Source: VBCG01 sp044226535
Lineage (GTDB): Bacteria > Pseudomonadota > Gammaproteobacteria > Burkholderiales > Casimicrobiaceae
Direction: 5' to 3'
Length of the DNA: 64,000 bases
Assembly: GCA_044226535.1 (NCBI GenBank)
Contig: JBGAGT010000004.1
Location: forward strand, 62,001 to 126,000
Shown here: in pieces, positions 26,761-35,282 of the stretch
Position numbering within the stretch: position 1 is the first letter of the stretch
How the letters are laid out: each line of letters starts with the position of its first letter
Notes under the pieces: generated by a model
Databases searched by the model: none
Told to the model about the DNA's origin: nothing
The model's input: only the letters and a program-made list of their open reading frames with translations
Program-made: the position numbers and the translations under genes

Positions 26761-28482
26761 ATGGCAACCAGCTCCCGCAACGAATACGTGGGCCTCTTCG
26801 GCCCGACGACCGGCGACCGCATCCGCCTCGGCGACACGGCGCTCTTCGTCGAGGTCGAGCGCGACCTGCGCGGCAAGCCGGGCGACGAGGTCGTCTTCGG
26901 CGGGGGCAAGAGCCTGCGCGAGGGCATGGGCATGGACAACCGCATCACGCGGGGGGGCGGCGCGCCCGACCTCGTGATCACCAACGTCACCATCGTCGAC
27001 GCCGTGCTCGGCGTGGTGAAGGCCGACGTCGGCATCAAGGACGGGCGCATCTGCGGCATCGGCAAGGCCGGCAACGCGGCGACGATGAGCGGCATCACGC
27101 CCGGCCTCGAATGCGGCCTCGCCACCGACGCGATCTCGGGCTCGCACCTCATCCTCACCGCCGCGGGCATCGACACGCACATCCATTTCATCTCGCCGCA
27201 GCAGGCCTACGCCGCGCTGTCCAACGGCACGACGACGCTGATCGGCGGCGGCACCGGCCCTTCCGACGGGTCGAGCGCGACCACGGTGACGCCGGGGCCC
27301 GGCAACATCCGCACGCTGCTGCGCGCGGTCGAGGGGCTGCCGGTCAACATCGGCATCCTCGGCAAGGGCCACGGCCACGGCAAGGCGGCGCTGGTCGAGC
27401 AGGTCGAGGCCGGTGCGGTGGGCTTGAAGTGCCACGAGGACTGGGGCACGACGCCCGCGGTGCTGCGCTCGGCGCTCACCGTCGCCGACGAGATGGACGT
27501 CCAGGTGTGCATCCACACCGACACGCTCAACGAGTCCGGCTTCGTCGAGGACACGATCGACGCCTTCGAGGGCCGCACGATCCACTCGTTCCACACCGAG
27601 GGCTCCGGCGGCGGCCATGCGCCGGACATCATCCGCATCTCCGCGCTTCCCAACGTGCTGCCCTCGTCGACCAATCCGACGCTGCCGTACGGCATCAACT
27701 CGCAGGCCGAGCTGTACGACATGATCATGGTCTGCCACCACCTCTCGCCCGACATTCCGTCGGACGTGGCGTTCACCGAGAGCCGCATCCGCGCCGAGAC
27801 GATCGCCGCCGAAAACGTGCTGCAGGACATGGGCGTGATCTCGATGTTCTCCAGCGACTCGCAGGCGATGGGCCGCGTCGGCGAGTGCTGGCTTCGCGCG
27901 ATCCAGACCGCCGACGCGATGAAGACCGGCCGCGGCAAGCTCCCGGAGGACGCCCCGGGCAACGACAACTTCCGCGTGCTGCGCTATGTCGCGAAGATCA
28001 CCATCAACCCCGCGGTGGCGCACGGCATCTCGCACCTGCTGGGCTCGGTGGAGGTGGGCAAGGTCGCCGACCTCGTGCTCTGGGACCCGGCGTTCTTCGG
28101 CGCCAAGCCGAAGATGATCATCAAGAACGGCGTGATCAACTGGGCCGTCATGGGCGATCCCAACGCGTCGCTGCCCACGCCGCAACCCGTGTACTACCGA
28201 CCCATGTTCGGTTCCTTCGGCTACGGCATCGCCGACACCTGTTTCACCTTCGTCTCGCAGGCGGCGCACGCCGCCGGCGTCGGCGAGCGCCTGGGCCTCA
28301 ACCGCCAGGTCGTGCCCATCCGCAACACGCGCAGGATTGGCAAGCGCGACATGGTCCGCAACGCGGGCACGCCCGCCATCGCCGTCGACCCCGAGACCTT
28401 CGCGGTCACGGTCGACGGCAAGCACGCGACCGTGAAGCCGCTCGCCACGGTGTCGCTCAACCAGCGCTACTTCTTCAGCTAG
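26761..28482 (+). CDS. ureC: Urease subunit alpha (UreC)
   Basis: A 573-residue catalytic subunit with the dinickel site. Seen are H140 and H142 (DTHIHFISP), the carbamylated K223 (GLKCHEDWGTTP), HSFHTEGSGGGHAPD, the flap Cys C325 (MVCHHLS) and SSDSQAMGR. All metal and catalytic residues are intact, so the enzyme should be active. Small departures from the commonest sequence occur next to the site: GLKCHED where I/L is usual, and TVTPG where TCTPG is usual. Full family length. Preceded by ureB and followed 13 bases later by ureE. Confidence 0.98.
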   Translation: MATSSRNEYVGLFGPTTGDRIRLGDTALFVEVERDLRGKPGDEVVFGGGKSLREGMGMDNRITRGGGAPDLVITNVTIVDAVLGVVKADVGIKDGRICGIGKAGNAATMSGITPGLECGLATDAISGSHLILTAAGIDTHIHFISPQQAYAALSNGTTTLIGGGTGPSDGSSATTVTPGPGNIRTLLRAVEGLPVNIGILGKGHGHGKAALVEQVEAGAVGLKCHEDWGTTPAVLRSALTVADEMDVQVCIHTDTLNESGFVEDTIDAFEGRTIHSFHTEGSGGGHAPDIIRISALPNVLPSSTNPTLPYGINSQAELYDMIMVCHHLSPDIPSDVAFTESRIRAETIAAENVLQDMGVISMFSSDSQAMGRVGECWLRAIQTADAMKTGRGKLPEDAPGNDNFRVLRYVAKITINPAVAHGISHLLGSVEVGKVADLVLWDPAFFGAKPKMIIKNGVINWAVMGDPNASLPTPQPVYYRPMFGSFGYGIADTCFTFVSQAAHAAGVGERLGLNRQVVPIRNTRRIGKRDMVRNAGTPAIAVDPETFAVTVDGKHATVKPLATVSLNQRYFFS

Positions 28483-28495
28483 GCCCGGCCGCACC

Positions 28496-29119
28496 GTGAT
28501 CCTCGTCGAAGCCATCCTCGGCAATGCCGCCGACGCCGCGTGGGCGGACCGGCTCGCCGCCGTCGCGGTCGACACGCTCCCGCTCGACCACTGGGAAGCG
28601 CAGAAGAATCGCTTCCGCAAGCGTACCGCGGGCGGCCTCGAGCTCGCCGTGTCGCTGGACCGCGGCACCTTCATGCGCGACGGCGACGTGCTGCTGCACG
28701 ACGAAGCCGCGGGACGCGCCGTGGTGGCGAAGATCTCGCTGCGCGACGTCATGGTGGTGAGCCTCGACGACATCGCCACGCGCTCGCCCGAGATCATGCT
28801 GCGCACCTGCGTCGAGCTCGGCCACGCGCTCGGCAACCAGCACTGGCCCGCGCTGGTCAAGGACAATCGCGTGTACGTGCCCCTGACCGTCGACCGCAAG
28901 GTGATGGCGTCGGTGATGAACACCCATCGCTTCGAGGGCGTGCGCTACGAGTTCGTGCCCGGCGGCGACGTCGTGCCCTACCTCGCGCCGCACGAGTCGC
29001 GGCGCCTCTTTGGTGCCGCCGAGGGGCCCGTCCACACGCACACGCAGGAGCGCTTCGTCGCGGTCGACGCCGAGACCGGGCGCGCCTACGGACTCGCGCC
29101 GACGCGCGTGCAACGATGA
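28496..29119 (+). CDS. ureE: Urease accessory nickel chaperone UreE
   Basis: A 207-residue UreE, which hands Ni(II) to the UreG/F/D-apo-urease complex. The N-terminal domain is MILVEAILGNAADAAWADRLA..., and the metal-binding domain has GHALGNQHWP with the conserved His. Start codon GTG at 28496. The C-terminus has HTHTQERF but no long poly-His tail like that of Klebsiella UreE; histidines are instead abundant on the NiCoT permease. The stop overlaps the ureF start (ATGA). Confidence 0.95.
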   Translation: MILVEAILGNAADAAWADRLAAVAVDTLPLDHWEAQKNRFRKRTAGGLELAVSLDRGTFMRDGDVLLHDEAAGRAVVAKISLRDVMVVSLDDIATRSPEIMLRTCVELGHALGNQHWPALVKDNRVYVPLTVDRKVMASVMNTHRFEGVRYEFVPGGDVVPYLAPHESRRLFGAAEGPVHTHTQERFVAVDAETGRAYGLAPTRVQR

Positions 29120-29835
29120 CGGACGGGAGCGCGGCCCGGGGACATCCTTCGGGTGCGTCGGCCGTCGCGCGCACGCTGCAATTCGGCGAGTCGATGTTCC
29201 CCGTCGGGGGCTTCGCGTTCTCCAGCGGACTCGAGTCGGCGATCCAGAAGAAGGTGGTGGTCGACCGCGATACGCTGCGCGACTACGCCCGCACCGCGCT
29301 CGAGCAGGCCGCGCAGGGCGACGGCATCGCGGTGCTGCACGCGCATCGCGCCGCCCTCGAGGGCGACCTCGCGTTGCTCGTGGCGATCGACGAGCGCGTC
29401 TACGGCCGCAAGCTCTCGGGCGAGACGCGGACGATGACGGTGCGCATGGGCAAGAAGTTCGCGGAGATGAGCGCGCAGATCGTCGCCACGCCGCTGGTGC
29501 TGCAGTGGCGCGAGCGCATCGACCAGGGCGCGACCCCCGGCTGCCATCCGGTCGCGCTGGCAGTCAACTTCGCGGCGCAGGGCCTCGCGGCACGCGAAGC
29601 CTTCGTCGTGCACCAGTTCGGCGTGGCGTCGACGATCCTCGGCGCGTCGCTGCGGCTGATGAAGGTGAGCCACGTCGACACGCAGCGCATCCTCTACGCG
29701 CTGCTCGCCGACGTCGACGCCCACTACGAGCACGCCGCCCGCGCGCGGCTGGACGACATGGCGGGCTTCGCCCCGCTCACCGAGATCCTCGCCGCCGTGC
29801 ACGTCAAGGCGCACCTGCGGCTTTTCATGAACTGA
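29116..29835 (+). CDS. ureF: Urease accessory protein UreF
   Basis: A 239-residue UreF, the all-helical protein that bridges UreD and UreG and gates the GTPase during nickel insertion. Characteristic are QFGESMFPVGGFAFSSGLESAI, the GRKLSGETRTMTVRMGKK region and the C-terminal DDMAGFAPLTEILAAVH. ATG at 29116 overlaps the ureE stop; the first 20 residues are poorly conserved. Translationally coupled to ureE and followed 22 bases later by ureG. Confidence 0.94.
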   Translation: MTDGSAARGHPSGASAVARTLQFGESMFPVGGFAFSSGLESAIQKKVVVDRDTLRDYARTALEQAAQGDGIAVLHAHRAALEGDLALLVAIDERVYGRKLSGETRTMTVRMGKKFAEMSAQIVATPLVLQWRERIDQGATPGCHPVALAVNFAAQGLAAREAFVVHQFGVASTILGASLRLMKVSHVDTQRILYALLADVDAHYEHAARARLDDMAGFAPLTEILAAVHVKAHLRLFMN

Positions 29836-29857
29836 CACTCACCGGAGCAAGCGCGCA

Positions 29858-30499
29858 GTGAAGAAGATCACCCGCATCGGCATCGGCGGCCCGGTGGGCT
29901 CCGGCAAGACCGCGATCGTCGAGGCGATCACGCCCCGTCTCCTCGACCTCGGCATCAAGGTCCTGATCATCACCAACGACGTGGTCACCACCGAGGACGC
30001 CAAGCACGTGCAGCGCACGCTCAAGGGCATCCTGCTCGAGGAACGCATCCTCGGGGTGGAAACCGGCGCATGCCCGCACACCGCGGTGCGCGAGGACCCG
30101 AGCATGAACCTCGCCGCGGTCGAGGACATGGAAGCGCGCTTTCCCGACGGCGACATGGTGCTGATCGAGAGCGGCGGCGACAACCTCACGCTGACGTTCT
30201 CGCCTGCGCTGGTCGACTTCTTCATCTACGTGATCGACGTCGCCGCCGGCGACAAGATCCCGCGCAAGAACGGCCCCGGGATCAGCCAGTCGGACATCCT
30301 CGTCATCAACAAGACCGACCTCGCGCCCTACGTCGGCGCGAGCCTCGAGGTGATGGCGCGCGACTCGAAGCTGATGCGCGGCGACAAGCCTTTCCTCTTC
30401 ACCAACTGCAAGACGGGCGAAGGCATCGACGCGCTGGTCGACGTGATCCGCAGCGACCTGCTGTTCGACGCCGCCGTGCCGGCGCGGCAACTCGCCTGA
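29858..30499 (+). CDS. ureG: Urease accessory GTPase UreG
   Basis: A 213-residue SIMIBI GTPase that powers nickel delivery. P-loop GIGGPVGSGKTAIVEAI is at about residues 6-22; VTTEDAKHVQR, GVETGACPHTAVREDPSMN (CPH nickel motif) and the NKTDLAPYVGA base-recognition motif are present. The start is GTG at 29858. The stop overlaps the ureD start by one base (TGATG). Confidence 0.97.
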   Translation: MKKITRIGIGGPVGSGKTAIVEAITPRLLDLGIKVLIITNDVVTTEDAKHVQRTLKGILLEERILGVETGACPHTAVREDPSMNLAAVEDMEARFPDGDMVLIESGGDNLTLTFSPALVDFFIYVIDVAAGDKIPRKNGPGISQSDILVINKTDLAPYVGASLEVMARDSKLMRGDKPFLFTNCKTGEGIDALVDVIRSDLLFDAAVPARQLA

Positions 30500-31461
30500 T
30501 GCCCGACGCCGAGCACGCCCCGCCGGCACCGCCCTGGATCGCGGCGCAGGAGCTCGGCCGCACCGTGCCGGAGCTCGCGGTGTTCCAGGACGAGCCTCCG
30601 CAGATGGCGAGTGGCGTGCCCGGCAAGACCGGCTACCTGCGGCTCGGCTTCGAGCGCCGCGACGATCGCACCATCCTCGCCGACCTCGCGCTGCGATCGC
30701 CGTACATGGCGCAGCGCGCGCTCTATCCCGAGGAAGCCCTCCCCGACCTCGCGTGGCTGTTCGTCATCACGACCTCGGGCTGCGTGCTGCAGGGCGACCG
30801 GCTGGCGCTCGACATCGTGGCGGGCCCCGGCGCGCGCGCCCACGTGACCACCCAATCGGCGACCAAGCTGCATACCATGGACGCCAACTACGCGACGCAG
30901 GTGCAGTCGATCGCGCTGGACGAAGGGGCGTACCTCGAGTACCTGCCCGAGCCGCTGATCCCGCACCGCGGCGCGCGCTTCGCGAGCGACACGCGGATCC
31001 GCGTCGCGCCGGGCGCGACGCTCCTCTACGGCGAAATCCTGCAGCCCGGCCGCAAGCACCACCATCCCGACGAGGTGTTCGGCGCGACGCTGCTGTCGAT
31101 GGCCATGAGCGCCGAGCGTCCCGACGGCCGCGCGCTGTTCTCCGAGAAGCTGGTGATCGAGCCGGCCCGCCGCCCCATGCGCCAGACCGGCGTCATGGAC
31201 GGCTTCGACGTGTTCGCCAACGTCGTCCTGCTCACCCCGCCCGGGCATGCCGAGCGCGTGCTCGCCGCGACCGATGCCGAGGTCGACCTTGCGGCGGGCA
31301 TCGCGTCCGGCGCCTGCCGGCTGCCCAACGACGCCGGCGTGATCTTCAAGGTACTCGCGCGCGAGACCTCGCAGGCCAGGGCCCGGGTGCGCGAGTTCTG
31401 GGCGCTGGCGCGCGAGACGGTCACCGGCGTTCCGTTGGCGCCGAAGTTCTTCTGGCGCTGA
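30499..31461 (+). CDS. ureD: Urease accessory protein UreD/UreH
   Basis: A 320-residue scaffold that binds apo-urease and, with UreF, routes nickel. Family pieces are LRLGFERRDDRTILADLALRSPYMAQRALY, ITTSGCVLQGDRL, HVTTQSATKLHTMDANYA, EYLPEPLIPHRGARF and GEILQPGRKHHHPDEVF. It is the last gene of the cluster, whereas in many proteobacteria ureD is first. ATG at 30499 overlaps ureG by one base. The next gene is convergent, so the operon ends here. Confidence 0.95.
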   Translation: MPDAEHAPPAPPWIAAQELGRTVPELAVFQDEPPQMASGVPGKTGYLRLGFERRDDRTILADLALRSPYMAQRALYPEEALPDLAWLFVITTSGCVLQGDRLALDIVAGPGARAHVTTQSATKLHTMDANYATQVQSIALDEGAYLEYLPEPLIPHRGARFASDTRIRVAPGATLLYGEILQPGRKHHHPDEVFGATLLSMAMSAERPDGRALFSEKLVIEPARRPMRQTGVMDGFDVFANVVLLTPPGHAERVLAATDAEVDLAAGIASGACRLPNDAGVIFKVLARETSQARARVREFWALARETVTGVPLAPKFFWR

Positions 31462-31481
31462 CGGGCGCCCAAAGCGCAGGT

Positions 31482-32417
31482 TCACGCCTCGAACACCGCC
31501 GCCGCTGCGGCAAGGTCCTCGAGCGCGAACCCCACCGACTTGAACACCGTCACCTCGCCGTCGCTCCGGCGCCCCGGGTGCTCCCCCGCCACCAGCGCGC
31601 GCAGCTCGGCGGCCACCGCCGAAGCGTCGATCGCGCCCTCGGCGATGGCCTGCACGATGTCGCCGCCTTCCGCCATCGCCGCCTCGCGGTCGTCCACGAC
31701 CAGCAGGTCGGCGCGCCGCATCGCCGCGGCGTCGGTCTCGCGCATCGTGCGCTTGAACGCGCCGACGAGGTCGAGGTGCACGCCGGCCGGCAACCACGCG
31801 CCGTGCACCAGCGGCGCGGTGGAAAGCGTCGCGCAGGACACGATGTCGGCCGAGCGGACCGCGCGCTCGAGGTCGTCGGTGGCGGTCGCCGCGAACCCGC
31901 GGCCGGCGAGCTCGCGCGCGGTGGCCTCGGCGTGCACGCGGGTGCGGCTCCATACCGTCACGCGCTCGATCGGCCGCACGCTCGCGTGCGCGGCGACGAG
32001 CCCCGGCGCCTGGTGCCCCGCGCCGACCATCACGAGGTGGCGCGCATCGGCGCGCGCCAAGTGGCGTGCCGCCAGCGCCGATGCCGCGGCGGTGCGCCTT
32101 CGCGTGATCTCGCCGCCGTCGAGCATCGCCAGCGGCCGGCCGTCGCGCGCGTCGAACAGCGCGTACACCGCGGCCACGGAGGGCGCGGCCGCGTCGGCAT
32201 TGCCGGGAAACACGGTGACGAGCTTGACGCCGAGGTAGGCGCCTTCGCGCCACGCCGGCATCACCAGCAGCGTCGCGGGGCCCTTGCCGGGCACGTCGAT
32301 CGCGTGGTGCGCGCGCAGCGGCGCATGCGCGCCCTGAAGCAGCGCGGCGGCCAGCGCATCGATGGCGCGCGGCCAGGGGAGGGATTCGCGGATCGCCGCG
32401 GCGTCGATGAATCTCAC
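31482..32417 (-). CDS. Ornithine cyclodeaminase / mu-crystallin family protein
   Basis: A 311-residue protein of the OCD/mu-crystallin superfamily with an NAD-binding Rossmann core (HLVMVGAGHQAPGLVAAHAS) and an N-terminal substrate domain (YLGVKLVTVFPGNAD, LDGGEITRRRTAAASALAARHL). Members include ornithine cyclodeaminase, alanine dehydrogenase and ketimine reductases. K and R in YLGVKLV and ITRRRTA fit the carboxylate site. No amino-acid operon adjoins it: it is convergent with ureD and downstream of the stress-protein gene. Substrate uncertain. Confidence 0.88.
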   Translation of the reverse strand: MRFIDAAAIRESLPWPRAIDALAAALLQGAHAPLRAHHAIDVPGKGPATLLVMPAWREGAYLGVKLVTVFPGNADAAAPSVAAVYALFDARDGRPLAMLDGGEITRRRTAAASALAARHLARADARHLVMVGAGHQAPGLVAAHASVRPIERVTVWSRTRVHAEATARELAGRGFAATATDDLERAVRSADIVSCATLSTAPLVHGAWLPAGVHLDLVGAFKRTMRETDAAAMRRADLLVVDDREAAMAEGGDIVQAIAEGAIDASAVAAELRALVAGEHPGRRSDGEVTVFKSVGFALEDLAAAAAVFEA

Positions 32418-32482
32418 GGCCCTGGCCGGCGTGACGCACGGGGCGCGCGGCGCGGGCGCTTCACGGCAGCGCGCCCGGCGGC

Positions 32483-32908
32483 CTACTTCACCAGCGTCAC
32501 CGGCACGTCGGCGAGGTGCACGACCTGCGTGGCGACCGATCCCATCACCAGGTTCTTGACCGTGCCCATGCCGCGCGTGCCCATCACGATGCCGTCGGCC
32601 TTCATCTTGTTCGCGCGCTGGACGATGGTCTCGCCGAGGTGGCCCACCGCCGTTTCCGAGGTGTATTGCATGCCGGCCTTGTCGAGCATGGCGCGGCCGC
32701 TCTTCAGCACCTCCTCGCCGGCCTCGCGCTGGTAGCTGTCGATGGTCGACTTGGCGATGAAGCGCCTGACGTTGGGCGTCGCCATCGGGATCTGCACGTT
32801 GAAGAGGTCGACCTCGATCGGCGCGCCCTCCTCGACCCAGCCGATGACGTGCTTCAGCGCGCGCTGCGCGGGCTTCGAACCGTCGTAGGGGACCAGGACG
32901 CGCTTCAT
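32483..32908 (-). CDS. Universal stress protein (UspA family)
   Basis: A 141-residue single-domain Usp. N-terminal strand KRVLVPYDGSKPAQRALKH; ATP-binding motif GTRGMGTVKNLVMGSVATQVV matches G-2x-G-9x-G(S/T), so it belongs to the ATP-binding branch. The start is ATG at 32908, one base downstream of the ispG stop, so it probably shares the ispG transcript. The molecular role of such proteins is not predictable. Confidence 0.92.
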   Translation of the reverse strand: MKRVLVPYDGSKPAQRALKHVIGWVEEGAPIEVDLFNVQIPMATPNVRRFIAKSTIDSYQREAGEEVLKSGRAMLDKAGMQYTSETAVGHLGETIVQRANKMKADGIVMGTRGMGTVKNLVMGSVATQVVHLADVPVTLVK

Positions 32909-32909
32909 G

Positions 32910-34253
32910 TCAGGTATTCCGGATGGGGATCGAGCGACGCGCGCCGCGCAGGCTGGGCGCGGGCTCCTCGCCGCCGAAGCGCGCACGCACGTAGTCGAAG
33001 ATGATGGTCTCGAAATCGGCGGCGATGGTGTCGCCCTTCAGCGTCACGGTCTTCTGGCCGTCGACGAACACGGGTGCCACCGGCGTCTCGCCGCTGCCCG
33101 GCAGGCTGATGCCGATGTTGGCCATCTTCGATTCGCCGGGCCCGTTGACCACGCAGCCCATCACCGCGACGGTCATGTTCTCGACGCCGGGATAGCGCTG
33201 GCGCCAGATCGGCATGCTGCGGCGGAGGTAGCCCTGGATGTCCTGCGCGAGCTCCTGGAACACCGTGCTGGTGGTGCGCCCGCAGCCCGGGCAGGCGCTG
33301 ACCAGCGGCGCGAACGAGCGCAGGCCCATGGTCTGCAGGAGCTCCTGCGCCACCGTGACCTCGCGGGTGCGGTCGCCGCCGGGCTCGGGGGTGAGCGACA
33401 TGCGGATGGTGTCGCCGATGCCCTGCTGCAGCAGCACCGCGAGCGCGGCGCTCGAGGCGATGATGCCCTTGGTGCCCATGCCGGCCTCGGTGAGGCCGAC
33501 GTGCAGCGGGTAGTCGCAGCGCCGCGCGAGCTCCTGGTACACCGCGATCAGGTCCTGCACGTTGGACATCTTGCAGGCGAGGATGATGTCGTCGCCCGGC
33601 AATCCCAGCGCCTCGGCGAGCTGCGCGCTGCGGATGGCCGAGGTGATCAGCGCCTCGCGCATCACGGTGGACGCGTCCTGCGGATGGTGCGAGCGCGCGT
33701 TCTCGTCCATCAGCTCGGCCAGCAGGTCCTGGTCGAGGCTCCCCCAGTTGACGCCGATGCGCACCGGCTTGCCATAGTCGATGGCGCGCTCGATGATCAT
33801 CGCGAACTGCGGGTCGTGCTTGCTGCCGCGGCCGACGTTGCCCGGGTTGATGCGGTACTTGGCGAGCGTCTTCGCGCAATCGGGGAAATTGCTGAGGAGC
33901 TTGTGGCCGTTGAAGTGGAAGTCGCCGATCAGCGGGACCTCGCAACCCATGCGGTCGAGCCGCTCGCGGATGCGCGGCACGGCGTCGGCGGCCTCGGAGG
34001 TGTTCACGGAGACCCGCACGAGCTCGGAGCCCGCCTCGTGCAGCGCCTTGACCTGGGTGACCGTGGCGTCGACGTCGGCAGTGTCGGTGTTGGTCATCGA
34101 CTGCACGACGATCGGCGAATTGCTGCCGATGGGGATGCCGCCCACGCGCACGGTGCGGGTGCGTCGACGGATGATGGGAGGCCGGGTAAGCGTGGTCACG
34201 TAACGGTTATGTGCCTTTTTGCGCACGCGGAGGGCGACCCACAATGATAGCAT
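32910..34253 (-). CDS. ispG: 4-hydroxy-3-methylbut-2-en-1-yl diphosphate synthase (IspG/GcpE)
   Basis: A 447-residue flavodoxin/ferredoxin-dependent enzyme reducing MEcPP to HMBPP in the MEP isoprenoid pathway. Seen are VVQSMTNTDTADVDAT, VNWGSLD, GLTEAGMGTKG and the 4Fe-4S cysteines in SACPGCGRTT and VMGCVVNGPGE. ATG at 34253 follows a perfect AGGAGG six bases upstream; GTG at 34199 is an alternative that loses 18 non-conserved residues. It is divergent from a SorC regulator 50 bases away, and not beside hisS or der as is common. A DXR-like gene lies 2.4 kb upstream on the other strand. Confidence 0.97.
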   Translation of the reverse strand: MLSLWVALRVRKKAHNRYVTTLTRPPIIRRRTRTVRVGGIPIGSNSPIVVQSMTNTDTADVDATVTQVKALHEAGSELVRVSVNTSEAADAVPRIRERLDRMGCEVPLIGDFHFNGHKLLSNFPDCAKTLAKYRINPGNVGRGSKHDPQFAMIIERAIDYGKPVRIGVNWGSLDQDLLAELMDENARSHHPQDASTVMREALITSAIRSAQLAEALGLPGDDIILACKMSNVQDLIAVYQELARRCDYPLHVGLTEAGMGTKGIIASSAALAVLLQQGIGDTIRMSLTPEPGGDRTREVTVAQELLQTMGLRSFAPLVSACPGCGRTTSTVFQELAQDIQGYLRRSMPIWRQRYPGVENMTVAVMGCVVNGPGESKMANIGISLPGSGETPVAPVFVDGQKTVTLKGDTIAADFETIIFDYVRARFGGEEPAPSLRGARRSIPIRNT

Positions 34254-34303
34254 CCCGCACCTCCTAAGTCATTGCGGATGCTGGACAAACTGCGGGAAAA
34301 CCG

Positions 34304-35242
34304 GTGAACGCGGCACGCGACCTCGAGATCCGCGCGGCCTGGCATGCCTTCGTCGAGGGGCGCACCCAGGCGGAGATCGCCGACGCGCTCGGCGTGTCGC
34401 GCGCCAAGGTCGTGCGCCTCGTCGCCGCCGCTCGCGAGCACGACGTGGTGCGCATCCGCGTCGGCGGCAAGGGCTGCGCGCAGATCGCGCTGGAGCGCGC
34501 GCTGGTCGCGCGCTTCGGCCTCGAGCACGCCATCGTGGTGCCCGCGCCCGCCGGCGAAGCGACCGCGGACGCGAGCATCGGCGAGGCCACCGGAAGCTAC
34601 CTGCGCGACGCCGCCGGCGAGGGCATGGTGATCGGCGTGGGCTGGGGCGCAACGCTCTCGGCCTGCGTGCGCACGCTCGGGACGCGCAGCGTGCCGCGGC
34701 TGGCGGTGGTGTCGCTGCTGGGCGGCATGACGCATTCGCGCGCCGTCAATCCCTCGGCCGTCGCGCGGCGCGTCGCCGATGCCTTCGCGGCCGAGTGCCA
34801 CCAGATCACCGCGCCGCTGGTGGTCGCGAGCCGCGCGACCCGCGACAGGCTGTGGCGCGAGCCCGGGCTCGCCGACGTGCGCACGCTGGCGCGCCGCGCC
34901 GACGTGGTCGTGGTGAGCGTCGGCGACGTCGGCGCGGACGCCACGCTGTTCCGCGAGGGCCTGCTGAGCGAAGCCGAGCGCCAGGCGCTGATCGCCGCGG
35001 GCGCCGTGGGCGACGTGCTCTGCCAGTTCCTCGATGCGCGCGGGGCCGTGCTCGACCATCCGATCAACGCTCGCATCGTGTCGGTGCCGCCCGCCGAGCT
35101 TCGCGCCACGCGCCGCGTGGTGGTCGCCTCGGGCGGTGCGCGCAAGACTCGCGCGCTGCGCGCCGCGCTCGCCGCGCTGCGCGTCGCCGTGCTCGTCACC
35201 GACGAGGCCGCCGCGCGCGGCCTGCTGCAGGACGAGGCCTGA
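34304..35242 (+). CDS. SorC-family sugar-phosphate-responsive transcriptional regulator (copy 1)
   Basis: A 312-residue regulator. An N-terminal helix-turn-helix (GRTQAEIADALGVSRAKVVRLV, residues 20-41) is followed by the SorC/CggR effector domain, a sugar-isomerase-like Rossmann fold (GVGWGATLSACVRTL, VSLLGGMTHSRAVNPSAVARRVADAFAAECHQITAPL, VSVGDVGADATLFREG). SorC members bind phosphorylated sugars. The start is GTG at 34304. It shares a 50-base intergenic region with divergent ispG and is followed 40 bases later by a paralogue, so it probably controls ispG, the downstream operon, or both (inference). Confidence 0.9.
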   Translation: MNAARDLEIRAAWHAFVEGRTQAEIADALGVSRAKVVRLVAAAREHDVVRIRVGGKGCAQIALERALVARFGLEHAIVVPAPAGEATADASIGEATGSYLRDAAGEGMVIGVGWGATLSACVRTLGTRSVPRLAVVSLLGGMTHSRAVNPSAVARRVADAFAAECHQITAPLVVASRATRDRLWREPGLADVRTLARRADVVVVSVGDVGADATLFREGLLSEAERQALIAAGAVGDVLCQFLDARGAVLDHPINARIVSVPPAELRATRRVVVASGGARKTRALRAALAALRVAVLVTDEAAARGLLQDEA

Positions 35243-35282
35243 TGGCCGCGCGCGACCACCGCCCTCGCACGCGCCGGCGCCC

